Shown: positions 44,488 to 53,805 of the stretch, in pieces | Layout: each line of letters starts with the position of its first letter | Position numbering within the stretch: the first letter of the stretch is position 1 | Source of the DNA: Cytophagales bacterium | Lineage (GTDB): Bacteria; Bacteroidota; Bacteroidia; Cytophagales; Cyclobacteriaceae | Direction of reading: 5' to 3' | Assembly (NCBI GenBank): GCA_017303795.1 | Contig: JAFLBR010000003.1 | Span: 310,001-374,000, forward strand | DNA length: 64,000 nucleotides | Program-made: the position numbers and the translations under genes | The notes under the pieces: model-generated | The model's input: only the letters and a program-made list of their open reading frames with translations | Told to the model about the DNA's origin: nothing | Database searches by the model: none

Positions 44488-46216
44488 GATTTATATAGTT
44501 TGGCAATGAAAAATAAAATACTGCACCTTCGCCCGTTCTGGAAGCCGCCCATACCCGGCCACCATGACGCACCACAATTCTTTTTACAAGTGCAAGCCCA
44601 ACTCCGGTTCCTTCAAACTCCTGCACTTTGTGTAGCCGCTGAAATACTTCAAAAAGTTTATGTGAATACTGCATATCAAAACCAACGCCATTATCCTTTA
44701 CATAAAAGTGAATCTCACTGTCGGTATCAATCCTTCCAATCTCAACCTTACTTATCGGTTGCTTACGCGAATATTTGATTGCATTCGAAATCAGGTTAAT
44801 CCAAACTTGTTTTATCATACTCATATCTGCGCGTACATTTCCGAGCGGTTGGCACGCAACTTCAATATTGGTTGTTCGTTTCAACTGAAACTCTTCCAAT
44901 ACCTCACTTACTACCTGATCGAGATTTATTGTGGCCATCATCAACTCCTTACGGCCCATGCGCGAAAAATCTAATAGGTCATCAATCAAATGGCCCATGC
45001 GTTCCGCATTCTTTTGAATGGTGGTTAAAATGCGATTACCTTCTGCATCTAATCTTTCTTTGTAATCTTCTTCCAGCATTTGTGCATACCCGCCAATAAA
45101 TCGCAAAGGCGCGCGCAAATCGTGCGAGACAGAATACGTAAAGGCCTCCATTTCTTTACGCAATTGATCGGCTCTGTTCTCAGCGTCCTTACGTGCAGTA
45201 TTATCGAACACTGTTGTTCGGCTTTTCAAAAATTTACCGGAATCATCGAATACAGCAGTTGCATTTACAAGCACCGGAAAAATCGATTTATCTTTCCGCA
45301 TAAATTCAAACTCAAGACCGTTTATATACCCTTTGGTCTGGTATTCGTCTATTTCCTGTTTGAAGCGCGACCGAAATTCATTTTTGCTTTGTTCAGATAG
45401 TAAATCCGGATACTTTAACCTTCCAATTACTTCGCTGGCTTTATAACCCATCCAATCCAGCAGGGTTTGATTCATGTTAATTAAAGTGGTGGTAGCATCA
45501 ACTGACAAGTATCCACAAGGTGCATAATCATACAAGTCCTGAATTTCAGCAGAGGCTGTTTTAAATTGAAGCTCAGCCTTTATGCGAGCTTTCATACTGG
45601 CGTTGATTAACAAAAACAAAATCACAATGAATGTTGCTGCAATCAGTAGCATTCCGGCAAACGAACCTTGAAACTGCGTAAGGGTAAGTTCTCCCAGATT
45701 ACTGCGTTGTGAATAGAGTTTATCTTCTTCTTGCTGAATTAAATCTATCTGCTTGCGGATTACATCCATGCGCTCAATACCTCCGCCACTCGCAACAAGT
45801 GCCTGTGCTTCTGCTAAGCTATGTCTTCGGGTCTCTATAATAGTGGCAACCCATTCGCGCTTGGTTTGAACTAACCGTTTTAATTGACTGACACGCACTA
45901 CTTGCACCGGATTATCGTTTACCAAACGGAATAATCTGAGAACAAATGAATCCAGGTTTAGTATGGCATTATGATAGGGTTGGAGATATTTCTCATCTTC
46001 GGTTATTACAAAACCACGTTGAGCCGTTTCCATATCGGTAACAGCTGATAGAATTTGTTGAGAAACATTTACTACCTCACGGGTATGATCCTGGGCTTTG
46101 GTTGAATCAATAAAGCGTTGGATACTTATATATGCATATAAGCTTAATGCAAGCACTACTGAAGCGGTAATTACAAAACCCCAAAGCAGTTTCCTCTCAA
46201 TATAAACTTTAGCCAT
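44477..46216 (-). CDS. CHASE3-PAS sensor histidine kinase
   Basis: 579 residues. Two membrane segments (~10-30 and ~185-207) enclose a CHASE3 domain (TDMETAQRGFVITEDEKYLQPY). After it come a PAS domain (~225-345; MGYKASEVIG), HisKA with YSVSHDLRAPLRFIGGYAQML, and HATPase with DNGVGFDM and GTGVGLALVKRIVVRHGG. Same layout as phytochrome-type kinases but with no chromophore domain. First gene of the operon; the next three genes (REC, REC-kinase, PAS) follow with overlaps or gaps of 0-5 bases. Confidence 0.95.
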   Translation of the reverse strand: MAKVYIERKLLWGFVITASVVLALSLYAYISIQRFIDSTKAQDHTREVVNVSQQILSAVTDMETAQRGFVITEDEKYLQPYHNAILNLDSFVLRLFRLVNDNPVQVVRVSQLKRLVQTKREWVATIIETRRHSLAEAQALVASGGGIERMDVIRKQIDLIQQEEDKLYSQRSNLGELTLTQFQGSFAGMLLIAATFIVILFLLINASMKARIKAELQFKTASAEIQDLYDYAPCGYLSVDATTTLINMNQTLLDWMGYKASEVIGRLKYPDLLSEQSKNEFRSRFKQEIDEYQTKGYINGLEFEFMRKDKSIFPVLVNATAVFDDSGKFLKSRTTVFDNTARKDAENRADQLRKEMEAFTYSVSHDLRAPLRFIGGYAQMLEEDYKERLDAEGNRILTTIQKNAERMGHLIDDLLDFSRMGRKELMMATINLDQVVSEVLEEFQLKRTTNIEVACQPLGNVRADMSMIKQVWINLISNAIKYSRKQPISKVEIGRIDTDSEIHFYVKDNGVGFDMQYSHKLFEVFQRLHKVQEFEGTGVGLALVKRIVVRHGGRVWAASRTGEGAVFYFSLPNYINHAK

Positions 46217-46315
46217 TCACTATCGGTTAAACCTAATGAATCAAAAAAAAAGACTTACGGGGGAATTAAGTCGGGCGGGGCCTTTAAGGTAGCTATACGA
46301 TGGGTATGAGACAAC

Positions 46316-46350
46316 GGGGAAAACCACGTATTTAAAACGTGGTTTTTCCC
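46316..46350. terminator. Hairpin between hflX and signalling operon
   Basis: GGGGAAAACCACGT pairs with ACGTGGTTTTTCCC around a 7-nt loop (46330-46336), with one bulged base. It lies downstream of hflX and upstream of the CHASE3 kinase gene on the minus strand, and could end hflX transcription. Confidence 0.5.
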
Positions 46351-46409
46351 GTATTACATAAATGAAAAATTAGCCGGAAGAGTGGCGCTATATTGTTTTT
46401 ATGGGCAAA

Positions 46410-47573
46410 TCAATTAAAAACAAAGGTGGAATCGCCTACATAATTGGGGTAAATAGTCAGGTGCTTTTTCTTTACTGCTTCAAAAAGCATACTTCGGAGT
46501 TCGCGTACGTTCTCTTTTTTCTCGGCTGAGATAAATACTACATGCTCAAAACCATGCTGCCGGTAGTATCCTTTCAGGTCGTCAGTATTTACTTCGGTGT
46601 CTTTAAGCAGATCCATTTTATTTAAAACCAGAATGGTGGTAATGTTTCCGGCACCCAGTTCGGCAAGCGTATTTTTAACTACTTCAATCTGATTATCGTG
46701 GTAAGGATGAGCCACATCTACCACATGCAATAAGATATCCGCTTCGCGTACTTCGTCTAAGGTAGATTTAAATGATTCAATTAAGTGGTGTGGCAGTTTG
46801 CGAATAAACCCAACTGTATCCGATAGCAAAAATGGAATATCGCCCAGCACAACCTTGCGCACGGTGGCATCTACCGTAGCAAACAATTTGTTCTCGGCCT
46901 TTACATCCGATTTCGAAAGCAGATTCATAAGTGTGGACTTGCCCACGTTGGTGTAACCTACCAAGGCCACCCGCACCACATTGCTGCGCGATTTGCGTTG
47001 GGTTTTACGCTGCTTATCTATTTTTTCCAACTCATCTTTTAACAATGAAATCCGATACCGAATATTTCTGCGGTCGGTTTCAATTTCGCGTTCACCGGAT
47101 CCACCGCGGGTTCCGGTTCCACCTCGCTGGCGTTCTAAGTGCGTCCACATGCGTGTAAGGCGCGGCAGTAAATATTGATTCATAGCTAACTCCACCTGCG
47201 CGCGCGATTGCGCGGTTTGTGCACGCATAGAAAAAATATCAAGAATCAGTAAGCTGCGATCATACACGCGGGTTTTCACCTCTCGCTCGGGTGTGTTTAC
47301 TTCTTTTTCGATGTTGCGAAGCTGTGATGCGCTTAGATCATCATCGAAAATGATGCTCGATACCTGCTTGGCAACAACAAACTCCTTTATCTCAGCCAGC
47401 TTTCCTTTCCCCACAAAAGTGCGTACATCGGGCTGCGGCAGTTTTTGAATAAACCGCTGCAGGGTTTCAATACCGGCCGTTTCAGCCAAAAAGGCCAGTT
47501 CATCCAAATGCTCACGGGTAATTTCAGAATCTTTATCGGCCAAAGCCACCAACACTGCTGTCATTGTATTCAT
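46410..47573 (-). CDS. hflX: GTPase HflX
   Basis: 387 residues from ATG 47573; a TTG at 47600 is in frame but less likely. HflX binds GTP and acts on stalled or heat-damaged ribosomes. Evidence: the N-terminal ALADKD...ETAGIETLQRF segment, the family's GGxGxGERExExDRR motif as GTRGGSGEREIETDRR, G1 GYTNVGKST, G3 DTVGFI, and G4 NKMD. Adjacent to, and divergent from, the polysaccharide operon. Confidence 0.95.
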   Translation of the reverse strand: MNTMTAVLVALADKDSEITREHLDELAFLAETAGIETLQRFIQKLPQPDVRTFVGKGKLAEIKEFVVAKQVSSIIFDDDLSASQLRNIEKEVNTPEREVKTRVYDRSLLILDIFSMRAQTAQSRAQVELAMNQYLLPRLTRMWTHLERQRGGTGTRGGSGEREIETDRRNIRYRISLLKDELEKIDKQRKTQRKSRSNVVRVALVGYTNVGKSTLMNLLSKSDVKAENKLFATVDATVRKVVLGDIPFLLSDTVGFIRKLPHHLIESFKSTLDEVREADILLHVVDVAHPYHDNQIEVVKNTLAELGAGNITTILVLNKMDLLKDTEVNTDDLKGYYRQHGFEHVVFISAEKKENVRELRSMLFEAVKKKHLTIYPNYVGDSTFVFN

Positions 47574-47658
47574 ACAAAAATCAAGATCAAACTTAGACAA
47601 ACTTCCAGATTACCCAGTGGCCTTAAATTATCGGGTTACTTTTGAAGGTTTTTTGGAA

Positions 47659-47687
47659 TTTGATGTAAGTTATTTGTAATAAATTTT
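47659..47687 (+). promoter_or_regulatory. Candidate promoter of the polysaccharide operon
   Basis: TTTG at 47659-47662, 17 bp, TAAATTTT at 47680-47687, matching the Bacteroidota pattern TTTG...TAnnTTTG at most positions. It is 65 bp upstream of the glycosyltransferase ATG in the divergent region with hflX. Confidence 0.35.
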
Positions 47688-47752
47688 AGATTTTAGCGCG
47701 AATTTAAGCCTAAACAAGAAATTCATCCCGGACGTCTAACCGGAAGTTGGTC

Positions 47753-48862
47753 ATGAAAGTTGCAATAGTTTTAAACACGTCCTGGAACATTTACAATTTT
47801 AGATTGAATTTCGTTCGCGCCCTTTTAGCTAAAGGCTATGAGGTTCACACAGTTGCCCCACACGACAACTACACACATTATCTGGAAGAACTTGGCTGCA
47901 CCCATCACGATGTGAAGATGGATAGTCGGGGGGCCAACCCTATTAAAGATCTGGCCCTGATGTTTGAGCTCTGGGGCATCTACAGGAAGGTTAAACCGGA
48001 CATTATTTTGCATTATACCATTAAACCTAACGTTTATGGTACACTGGCTGCCAGCATGCTGCGCATACCTACTATTAATAATGTGTGCGGACTAGGTACG
48101 GTCTTCTTAAAAAACAACCTTGTATCGGCTTTCGCAATGATGTTGTACAAGGTGGCCTTTCGCTTTCCACGAAAAGTCTTCTTTCAAAACCCTGACGATC
48201 TGGCCTTGTTCCTGAATAAAAACCTGATCCCCGCTAAATCGGCCGATCTGATTCCAGGTTCAGGCATTGATCTTTCACACTTCACCCCCACGGAGTTTAA
48301 GCGCAACGATACTTTTACCTTCCTGCTTATTTCACGGCTTATTACCGATAAGGGGATTATGGAATATGTTGAAGCAGTTAAAAAACTAAAATCTAAAGGC
48401 GTTGCGGCTCGATTCCAGATTCTGGGTGCAAAAGACCCCGAGCATGCCCGCGGTATTAAACTCTCGGTTATTGACGAATGGATTAAAACCGGCACCATTG
48501 AGTATCTGGGTACTTCTGATGATGTGCGCCATTTTATTAATCAGGCCGATTGTGTTGTGCTGCCATCTTATCGGGAAGGCACACCCCGCACGTTACTGGA
48601 AGCCGCTGGTTCTTCAAAACCTATAGTTGCCACCGATGTGCCCGGCTGCTACCATGTAGTAGAAGACAATTACAACGGCTTGCTGTGTAAGCTTAAAAAC
48701 GCTGACGACCTGGCCCTGAAGATGGAACAAATGCTGGCGCTGGATAATACCACGCTCAAAAAATTTGGGGAGAACGGTCGTAAAAAGATCGAATTCGAAT
48801 TCGATGAAAAGATTGTGATTACCAAATACTTACAAGAGATTTCACAACTGCAGCCTGCCTGA
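47753..48862 (+). CDS. Glycosyltransferase family 4
   Basis: 369 residues from ATG 47753. GT-B fold: N-terminal VAIVLNTSWNIYNFRLNFVRAL with the first glycine-poor loop, mid HYTIKPNVYGTLAA, and the C-terminal donor site PGSGIDL, LISRLITDKG, PSYREGTPRTLLEAAGSSKPIVATDVPG with the E-x7-E type motif. Expected to transfer a sugar to a lipid-linked oligosaccharide at the inner face of the membrane. First gene of the operon that continues with export proteins. Confidence 0.93.
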   Translation: MKVAIVLNTSWNIYNFRLNFVRALLAKGYEVHTVAPHDNYTHYLEELGCTHHDVKMDSRGANPIKDLALMFELWGIYRKVKPDIILHYTIKPNVYGTLAASMLRIPTINNVCGLGTVFLKNNLVSAFAMMLYKVAFRFPRKVFFQNPDDLALFLNKNLIPAKSADLIPGSGIDLSHFTPTEFKRNDTFTFLLISRLITDKGIMEYVEAVKKLKSKGVAARFQILGAKDPEHARGIKLSVIDEWIKTGTIEYLGTSDDVRHFINQADCVVLPSYREGTPRTLLEAAGSSKPIVATDVPGCYHVVEDNYNGLLCKLKNADDLALKMEQMLALDNTTLKKFGENGRKKIEFEFDEKIVITKYLQEISQLQPA

Positions 48863-48876
48863 TTACCATAGGCCGT

Positions 48877-49677
48877 GTGGTATTGATAAAATCTGTAATT
48901 TCACCGGTTCAAATCTCTATTGTTGTGCGGTTTTTCATTCTTGTATTCAGTGTGCTATTGGTGTCTTGCGGTTCTTACAAGCAAAACATCATGTTCAATT
49001 CTACCGAAGGCCACGTGCCCGAAAAACTAAAACGCGAAACCGCCACTGTAGAGTCCAATTATAAAATCCGGAAGAACGATCAACTCACGCTTGCCCTTTA
49101 TTCAAACGAAGGCGAAAAACTAATCGATCCAAATCCGGAACTCACAACCCAAAACGCAACAACTCCAAATACCACTTCAAGTGCACCAGTGTATGTAGTA
49201 GATGTTTCGGGTGTGGTTCGTTTCCCTATGGTAGGTGAACTTAATCTGGAGAACTTAACCTTGCGCCAGGCAGAAGAAGTATTACAAAAAGAATACGCCC
49301 GGTTTTTCAAAGGCCCTTATGTTCATCTAACATGTGTTAATAAACGCGTGGTGTTGCTGGGCGCAGTTACCGGTCAGGTTATTCCCCTTGAAAACGATAA
49401 TGTAAAATTGCTGGAGGTGTTAGCGCTTGCAAAAGGATTACCCAACGATTCAAAAGCTGGAAACATTAAATTGATACGGGGCGAACAGGTTTATGAAGTT
49501 GACCTGAGCACTATTCAGGGTTTTAAGGATGGTAACATGATTGTTGAACCCGGTGATGTAGTTTATGTAGAGCCCGTACGCAGACCATTTAGTGAAGCCT
49601 TGCGCGATAACAGTGGCGTGTTTAGTTTGTTGGTTAGCATTGCTACACTGGTAGCTGTTATTTATAATACCCGCTAA
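48877..49677 (+). CDS. Wza-like polysaccharide export lipoprotein
   Basis: 266 residues from GTG 48877. Signal with lipobox LLVSC, then a Poly_export domain (YKIRKNDQLTLALYS; YVVDVSGVVRFPMVGEL; LTLRQAEEVLQKEYARFFKGPYV) and an SLBB-like segment (VVLLGAVTGQVIPLEN). The C-terminus ends in one hydrophobic segment, as in Bacteroidota members. Should form the outer membrane channel partner of the Wzc protein, whose ATG overlaps its stop (TAATG at 49676). Confidence 0.92.
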   Translation: MVLIKSVISPVQISIVVRFFILVFSVLLVSCGSYKQNIMFNSTEGHVPEKLKRETATVESNYKIRKNDQLTLALYSNEGEKLIDPNPELTTQNATTPNTTSSAPVYVVDVSGVVRFPMVGELNLENLTLRQAEEVLQKEYARFFKGPYVHLTCVNKRVVLLGAVTGQVIPLENDNVKLLEVLALAKGLPNDSKAGNIKLIRGEQVYEVDLSTIQGFKDGNMIVEPGDVVYVEPVRRPFSEALRDNSGVFSLLVSIATLVAVIYNTR

Positions 49678-52007
49678 TGTTGGAGAAACCCAAAGACATA
49701 GGCTCGCTCACCGAAGTTCAGTCGATTGACACAGAAAAACTGGCTGCGGTTTTTCGTAAAAATCTGATCTGGATAATTCTCATCATTATTGCGGCAAACC
49801 TTGCTGCTTATCTTACTATCCGTTACACAAAAGATTTGTTTGAGTCGGAATCTGAAATGAAGCTCGACATTAAGCGCGATGCTACTGAGCTAGGAATTAA
49901 AACCTACATTGAAGATCAGAACCTGAATGTAGTTTCGGGTGAAATTGAACAGATTAAATCAAAATTGTTTTTTAATAAGGTTCTGGATTCGCTTGATCTT
50001 TCGGTAAGTTATTACAGCCTGGGCAAAGTACTTACCGATGAGATGTACAAACGCTCGCCCTTTGTAGTTACTACTACACAGATAAATCCAAAGCATTACG
50101 ATCAACCTATCACATTCGATTTTCAGGATAACAACCAGTTTACCTTACGTCTGGGCGATGCCGGGCCCTCAGTTTCCGGTACGATCAATAAACCTGTCGA
50201 ATTAGATAAAACGATCTTTACCATTACCAAAACCAAATTCTTTACCGAAAATGATGGCAACAACTATTCCTTTGTAGTAAATAGCCGCAAAAACCTTATC
50301 GATTATTTATCCAACAATATTCAGGTTGATCCACTTAACTTCAATGCCAATACCATTCGGGTTTCCTTTCGCGATCATAATGCTATGAAAGCCTCAGATA
50401 TTGTGAACAAGATCGACTCACTCTATATTATCTACAGCAACCAACAGAAAAACCTGACCAACAAACAAAAAATTGACTGGTTGAATAAAGAACTGGTACA
50501 AGTAGAAGAAAAGATGGAAGGCTATGAAGACTACTTTGAAAGATTTACCCTTCAAAACAAAAGCAGCGATCTTACGCTTGATCTGAAAAATACAATTGCC
50601 TCAATTAATGTGGTTGATTCGCAGCGATACAGCCTGAATAAAAAATTGGTAGAATTAAATGCCTTGATTGATCATGTAACGGCCGAAGATTTTTCCAGCA
50701 CCAGCCGCCCCACCCGTTCATTCCCTGCGTCCATCAATCAGCGCATGGAAGAACTATATAAACAGACCCGCGAGCGGGATAAACTAAGCCTGGCTTACAA
50801 TGAAAACACATTTGCCTTCCGTCAAAAAGAAAAAGAAGTTTCCATGCTGAAGGATGAATTGTTTAGCCAACTAAGCACACTTAAAAAAGAATGGCTGGCC
50901 GACATGGCAGAACTTGGTCGCAGAAAAGAAAAGCTAGAGCGCGAGTTTGCCGAAATGCCTGATAAGAATACTCAGTTCTCCAAGAACCAACGCTACTACA
51001 AACTCTACGAAGAGTTTTATTTAACCATGATGCAATCCAAAGCTGAATTTGAAATTGCACAGGCAGGCAGCACACCCGATTTTAAAATCTTATCACCCGC
51101 CACACTGCCCACAACCCCAATTTCACCAAGTAAGGTAATGGTGCTGGGTATTGGTTTTGTGGCCGGCATTATGCTCAGTATCTTCTTTATCGGTTTGGTG
51201 TATGTGCTTAATAATAAAATAACCAGTGTAAAAGAAGTTGAACGTGGCATTAACCTGCCTATGTTGGGCGCTATTCCAGCGTCTAACCATACCGTGCAAT
51301 CCATCTTCCATGTTATTGATAATCCAAAATCAATTGTAAGCGAAGCTATTCGTACCCTGCGTACTAACCTGGAATTTTTTAACACAGGCGATAAGAGCAA
51401 AGTGATTACTATCACGTCAACCATTTCGGGCGAAGGAAAATCTTTTCTGGCAATGAATCTGGGTGGGGTCTTAGCTTTATCGCGTAAGCATGTGGTGCTG
51501 GTTGATCTGGATATGCGTAAACCAAAATCAGAAAAATATCCAACCGGTAACGATTCGCCATTGGGCATGAGCACGATTCTGATCAAAAAGAATAAGTGGC
51601 AGGAGTGTGTGGTTAAAACTTCACTCGAAAATTTCGATTTCATTCCTTCCGGGCCACATCCACCCAATCCGTCTGAACTTTTACTTAATGGAGAGTTCTC
51701 AGATTTTCTGGAAGAGTTACGCGCTAACTATGACTATGTAGTTATAGACACACCGCCTGTTGGCCTGGTTACCGATGGTGTAATGGCCATGAAACGCTCT
51801 GACCTTTCTATTTACGTATTCCGTGCTAACTATTCGCGTAAAGATTTTCTGCAAAATCTGGCGCGCGTAGTTACACTGAATAAACTTGCACACGTATCGT
51901 CTGTATTAAATGCTATTCCGCTTAACGGAAAATATTACGGATACGGTTATTATGAAGACAGAACCCCGAAGATGAGGCGTTGGACAAAAATTTTTGGGTT
52001 CAAGTGA
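49677..52007 (+). CDS. Wzc-like tyrosine autokinase and chain-length regulator
   Basis: 776 residues. Two membrane segments (~31-49 and ~486-512) flank a Wzz-type periplasmic region with long coiled coils (TNKQKIDWLNKELVQVEEKMEGYEDYF). The cytoplasmic part is a BY-kinase: Walker A SGEGKSFLAMNLG, Walker A' VLVDLDMRKP, Walker B YVVIDTPPVGLVTDG. The C-terminus is Tyr-rich (YYGYGYYEDRTPKM), the usual autophosphorylation cluster. Controls export and length of the polysaccharide with the preceding channel gene and the following phosphatase. Confidence 0.95.
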   Translation: MLEKPKDIGSLTEVQSIDTEKLAAVFRKNLIWIILIIIAANLAAYLTIRYTKDLFESESEMKLDIKRDATELGIKTYIEDQNLNVVSGEIEQIKSKLFFNKVLDSLDLSVSYYSLGKVLTDEMYKRSPFVVTTTQINPKHYDQPITFDFQDNNQFTLRLGDAGPSVSGTINKPVELDKTIFTITKTKFFTENDGNNYSFVVNSRKNLIDYLSNNIQVDPLNFNANTIRVSFRDHNAMKASDIVNKIDSLYIIYSNQQKNLTNKQKIDWLNKELVQVEEKMEGYEDYFERFTLQNKSSDLTLDLKNTIASINVVDSQRYSLNKKLVELNALIDHVTAEDFSSTSRPTRSFPASINQRMEELYKQTRERDKLSLAYNENTFAFRQKEKEVSMLKDELFSQLSTLKKEWLADMAELGRRKEKLEREFAEMPDKNTQFSKNQRYYKLYEEFYLTMMQSKAEFEIAQAGSTPDFKILSPATLPTTPISPSKVMVLGIGFVAGIMLSIFFIGLVYVLNNKITSVKEVERGINLPMLGAIPASNHTVQSIFHVIDNPKSIVSEAIRTLRTNLEFFNTGDKSKVITITSTISGEGKSFLAMNLGGVLALSRKHVVLVDLDMRKPKSEKYPTGNDSPLGMSTILIKKNKWQECVVKTSLENFDFIPSGPHPPNPSELLLNGEFSDFLEELRANYDYVVIDTPPVGLVTDGVMAMKRSDLSIYVFRANYSRKDFLQNLARVVTLNKLAHVSSVLNAIPLNGKYYGYGYYEDRTPKMRRWTKIFGFK

Positions 52008-52726
52008 TTTCCTTTTTTCGAGCCAAACCAAAAGCGCCACTCAATCCACTACAGGTAGACATGCATTCGCACCTGCTGGCTGCGTTGGACGATGGTGTTA
52101 AAACACATCAGGAAGCAATTACCATTGTGCAACAGTTTCAGCAATTGGGTTATACCAGGCTAATTACTACTCCGCACATTATGAGCGATACGTATCGGAA
52201 TACGCCTGAAGGAATTTTAAGCAAGCTTGAAGAACTAAAGTCAGAATTAAAACTTGCCGGCATTGCCATGCAGATAGAGGCCGCTGCCGAATATTATTTA
52301 GATGAAACCGTGCTATCCTTGTTGGACTCCGATGCGCAACTACTCACATTCGCGGGAACTCACTTTTTGTTCGAAACAAATTTTTATTCGGAGCCTTATC
52401 AACTTAACGATTTTATTTTTAAAAGTCTTACCAAAGGTTATAAACCCATACTGGCGCACCCCGAACGCTACGCGTACATGACCATCGAAAAAGCAGAAGA
52501 ATTATATCATCGGGGTGTATTGTTGCAAATCAATTCGCTTTCACTGATTGGCTTCTATGGAAAACCGATTCAAAAGCTCGCACAAAAATTAATTGAGCAA
52601 AAGTGGGTACATGTACTGGGTAGCGATTGTCATAACCTATTGCAAGTGCAACTGCAAACTGAAATCATAAAAGACAAGTACTACCGAAAAGCATTAGATT
52701 TACCATTGTTGAATAACAAACTATGA
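52004..52726 (+). CDS. CpsB/YwqE-type tyrosine phosphatase
   Basis: 240 residues from GTG 52004, which overlaps the wzc stop by four bases (GTGA); a TTG at 51980 would overlap more and adds no conserved residues. PHP-fold phosphatase: VDMHSHLLAALDDG (metal ligands), TTPHIM, EAAAEYYLD, ILAHPERY, LGSDCHN. Expected to dephosphorylate the C-terminal Tyr cluster of the Wzc-like kinase. Confidence 0.94.
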   Translation: MISFFRAKPKAPLNPLQVDMHSHLLAALDDGVKTHQEAITIVQQFQQLGYTRLITTPHIMSDTYRNTPEGILSKLEELKSELKLAGIAMQIEAAAEYYLDETVLSLLDSDAQLLTFAGTHFLFETNFYSEPYQLNDFIFKSLTKGYKPILAHPERYAYMTIEKAEELYHRGVLLQINSLSLIGFYGKPIQKLAQKLIEQKWVHVLGSDCHNLLQVQLQTEIIKDKYYRKALDLPLLNNKL

Positions 52727-53706
52727 TTGCCATTACCGGTGCAAACGGATTGTTGGGCAGTTATGTACTGCGCAAATTGGTGGCCGAACAGGTGCCGGTT
52801 ATTGCTATTTGTCGTGCTGATAGCGATCGCAAATTGGTAAAAGATCTTGCTGGCGTTACGTGGCGCACTGCTGATGTAACCGATCCGGTTTCGTTGGAAG
52901 ACGCCTTGCAAGGTGCAACCACAGTAATACACACTGCCGCAATCGTTTCATTTAATCCGCGCTTACGCGATAAAATGTTGCAGGTAAATACTGAGGGTAC
53001 CCGTAATGTGGTAGATGCCTGTCTTGCTTTACAGATACCCAACCTGATTCATATTAGTTCGGTGGCGGCTTTTGGGCGTAAGAGTGGCGCAACCCGTATT
53101 GATGAAACCACGCGTTGGGCAGATAGTAATCTGAATACCGATTATGCCCAATCGAAACGATTAGCCGAGTTGGAAGTTTGGCGCGGAGCAGAAGAAGGTC
53201 TTTCGGTAAATATTATTAACCCCTCAGTAATTTTGGCTCCTGCCGATTGGGATAAAAGTAGTGCGCGCCTCTTTCAATATGTGTGGCAACAAAAGAAATT
53301 TTATACCGATGCACACATTAACTACGTAGATGTGCGCGATGTGGCTGATGTAATCGGGAAACTCGTACAACTAAAAATCTCCAATCAGCAGTTTATTGTG
53401 AATGGGGGCAGCGCACCAATAAAAGAGTTGTTCGACCGCATGGCGCATCATTTTAATCGCAAAGCGCCTTCGGTTAAAGTATCGGCAGCTTGGGTAAAGT
53501 GGGTTGCGTGGGCCGATGAAATCAGAAGTCGTATTACCGGTAGCGAACCCATGATTACGCGGCAGTCGGTTCGTGTTACAAAAGAAAATTTCTTCTTTTC
53601 GAATGAAAAAGTGCAGCGCGAACTGGGCATTTCGTTTCGCACAGCCGAAGAAACCATTGCCTGGTGTTGCCAGCAGTATTTGAACGCATATAGCACAAAC
53701 AATTAA
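52723..53706 (+). CDS. NAD-dependent epimerase/dehydratase family protein
   Basis: 327 residues. ATGA overlap with the previous gene. Extended short-chain dehydrogenase: GANGLLGSY near the N-terminus, an acidic ADV segment, HTAAIVSF, SSVAAFG, and active-site Y-x3-K in DYAQSKR. Sequence features (no sugar-nucleotide-specific motif) are closer to the dihydroflavonol reductase-like branch than to GalE, so the substrate is open. Context suggests a role in the polysaccharide operon, but this is inferred from position. Confidence 0.88.
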   Translation: MIAITGANGLLGSYVLRKLVAEQVPVIAICRADSDRKLVKDLAGVTWRTADVTDPVSLEDALQGATTVIHTAAIVSFNPRLRDKMLQVNTEGTRNVVDACLALQIPNLIHISSVAAFGRKSGATRIDETTRWADSNLNTDYAQSKRLAELEVWRGAEEGLSVNIINPSVILAPADWDKSSARLFQYVWQQKKFYTDAHINYVDVRDVADVIGKLVQLKISNQQFIVNGGSAPIKELFDRMAHHFNRKAPSVKVSAAWVKWVAWADEIRSRITGSEPMITRQSVRVTKENFFFSNEKVQRELGISFRTAEETIAWCCQQYLNAYSTNN

Positions 53707-53781
53707 GACCTACAAGGTTGACCCGGGATAATTATTACCCGAAATTTGACCTTAGGATATTCAGGAAAACGTAAATTTTCC

Positions 53782-53789
53782 TACCTTAG
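53782..53789 (+). promoter_or_regulatory. Candidate -7 element of the TPR gene
   Basis: TACCTTAG is six of eight bases of TAnnTTTG and ends 16 bp before ATG 53806. It supports that start over an upstream TTG at 53746, since the TTG would lie before this element. Confidence 0.3.
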
Positions 53790-53805
53790 AAAAACCTTTA
53801 AGCGG

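Noticed and set aside
51017..51667. 216-codon minus-strand frame opposite the Wzc-like gene
   Set aside because: It is antisense to a well-supported BY-kinase domain and lacks recognisable content.
47753..53706. Polysaccharide operon as a horizontally acquired island
   Set aside because: No repeat, tRNA or mobile gene borders it and base composition does not look different by eye.
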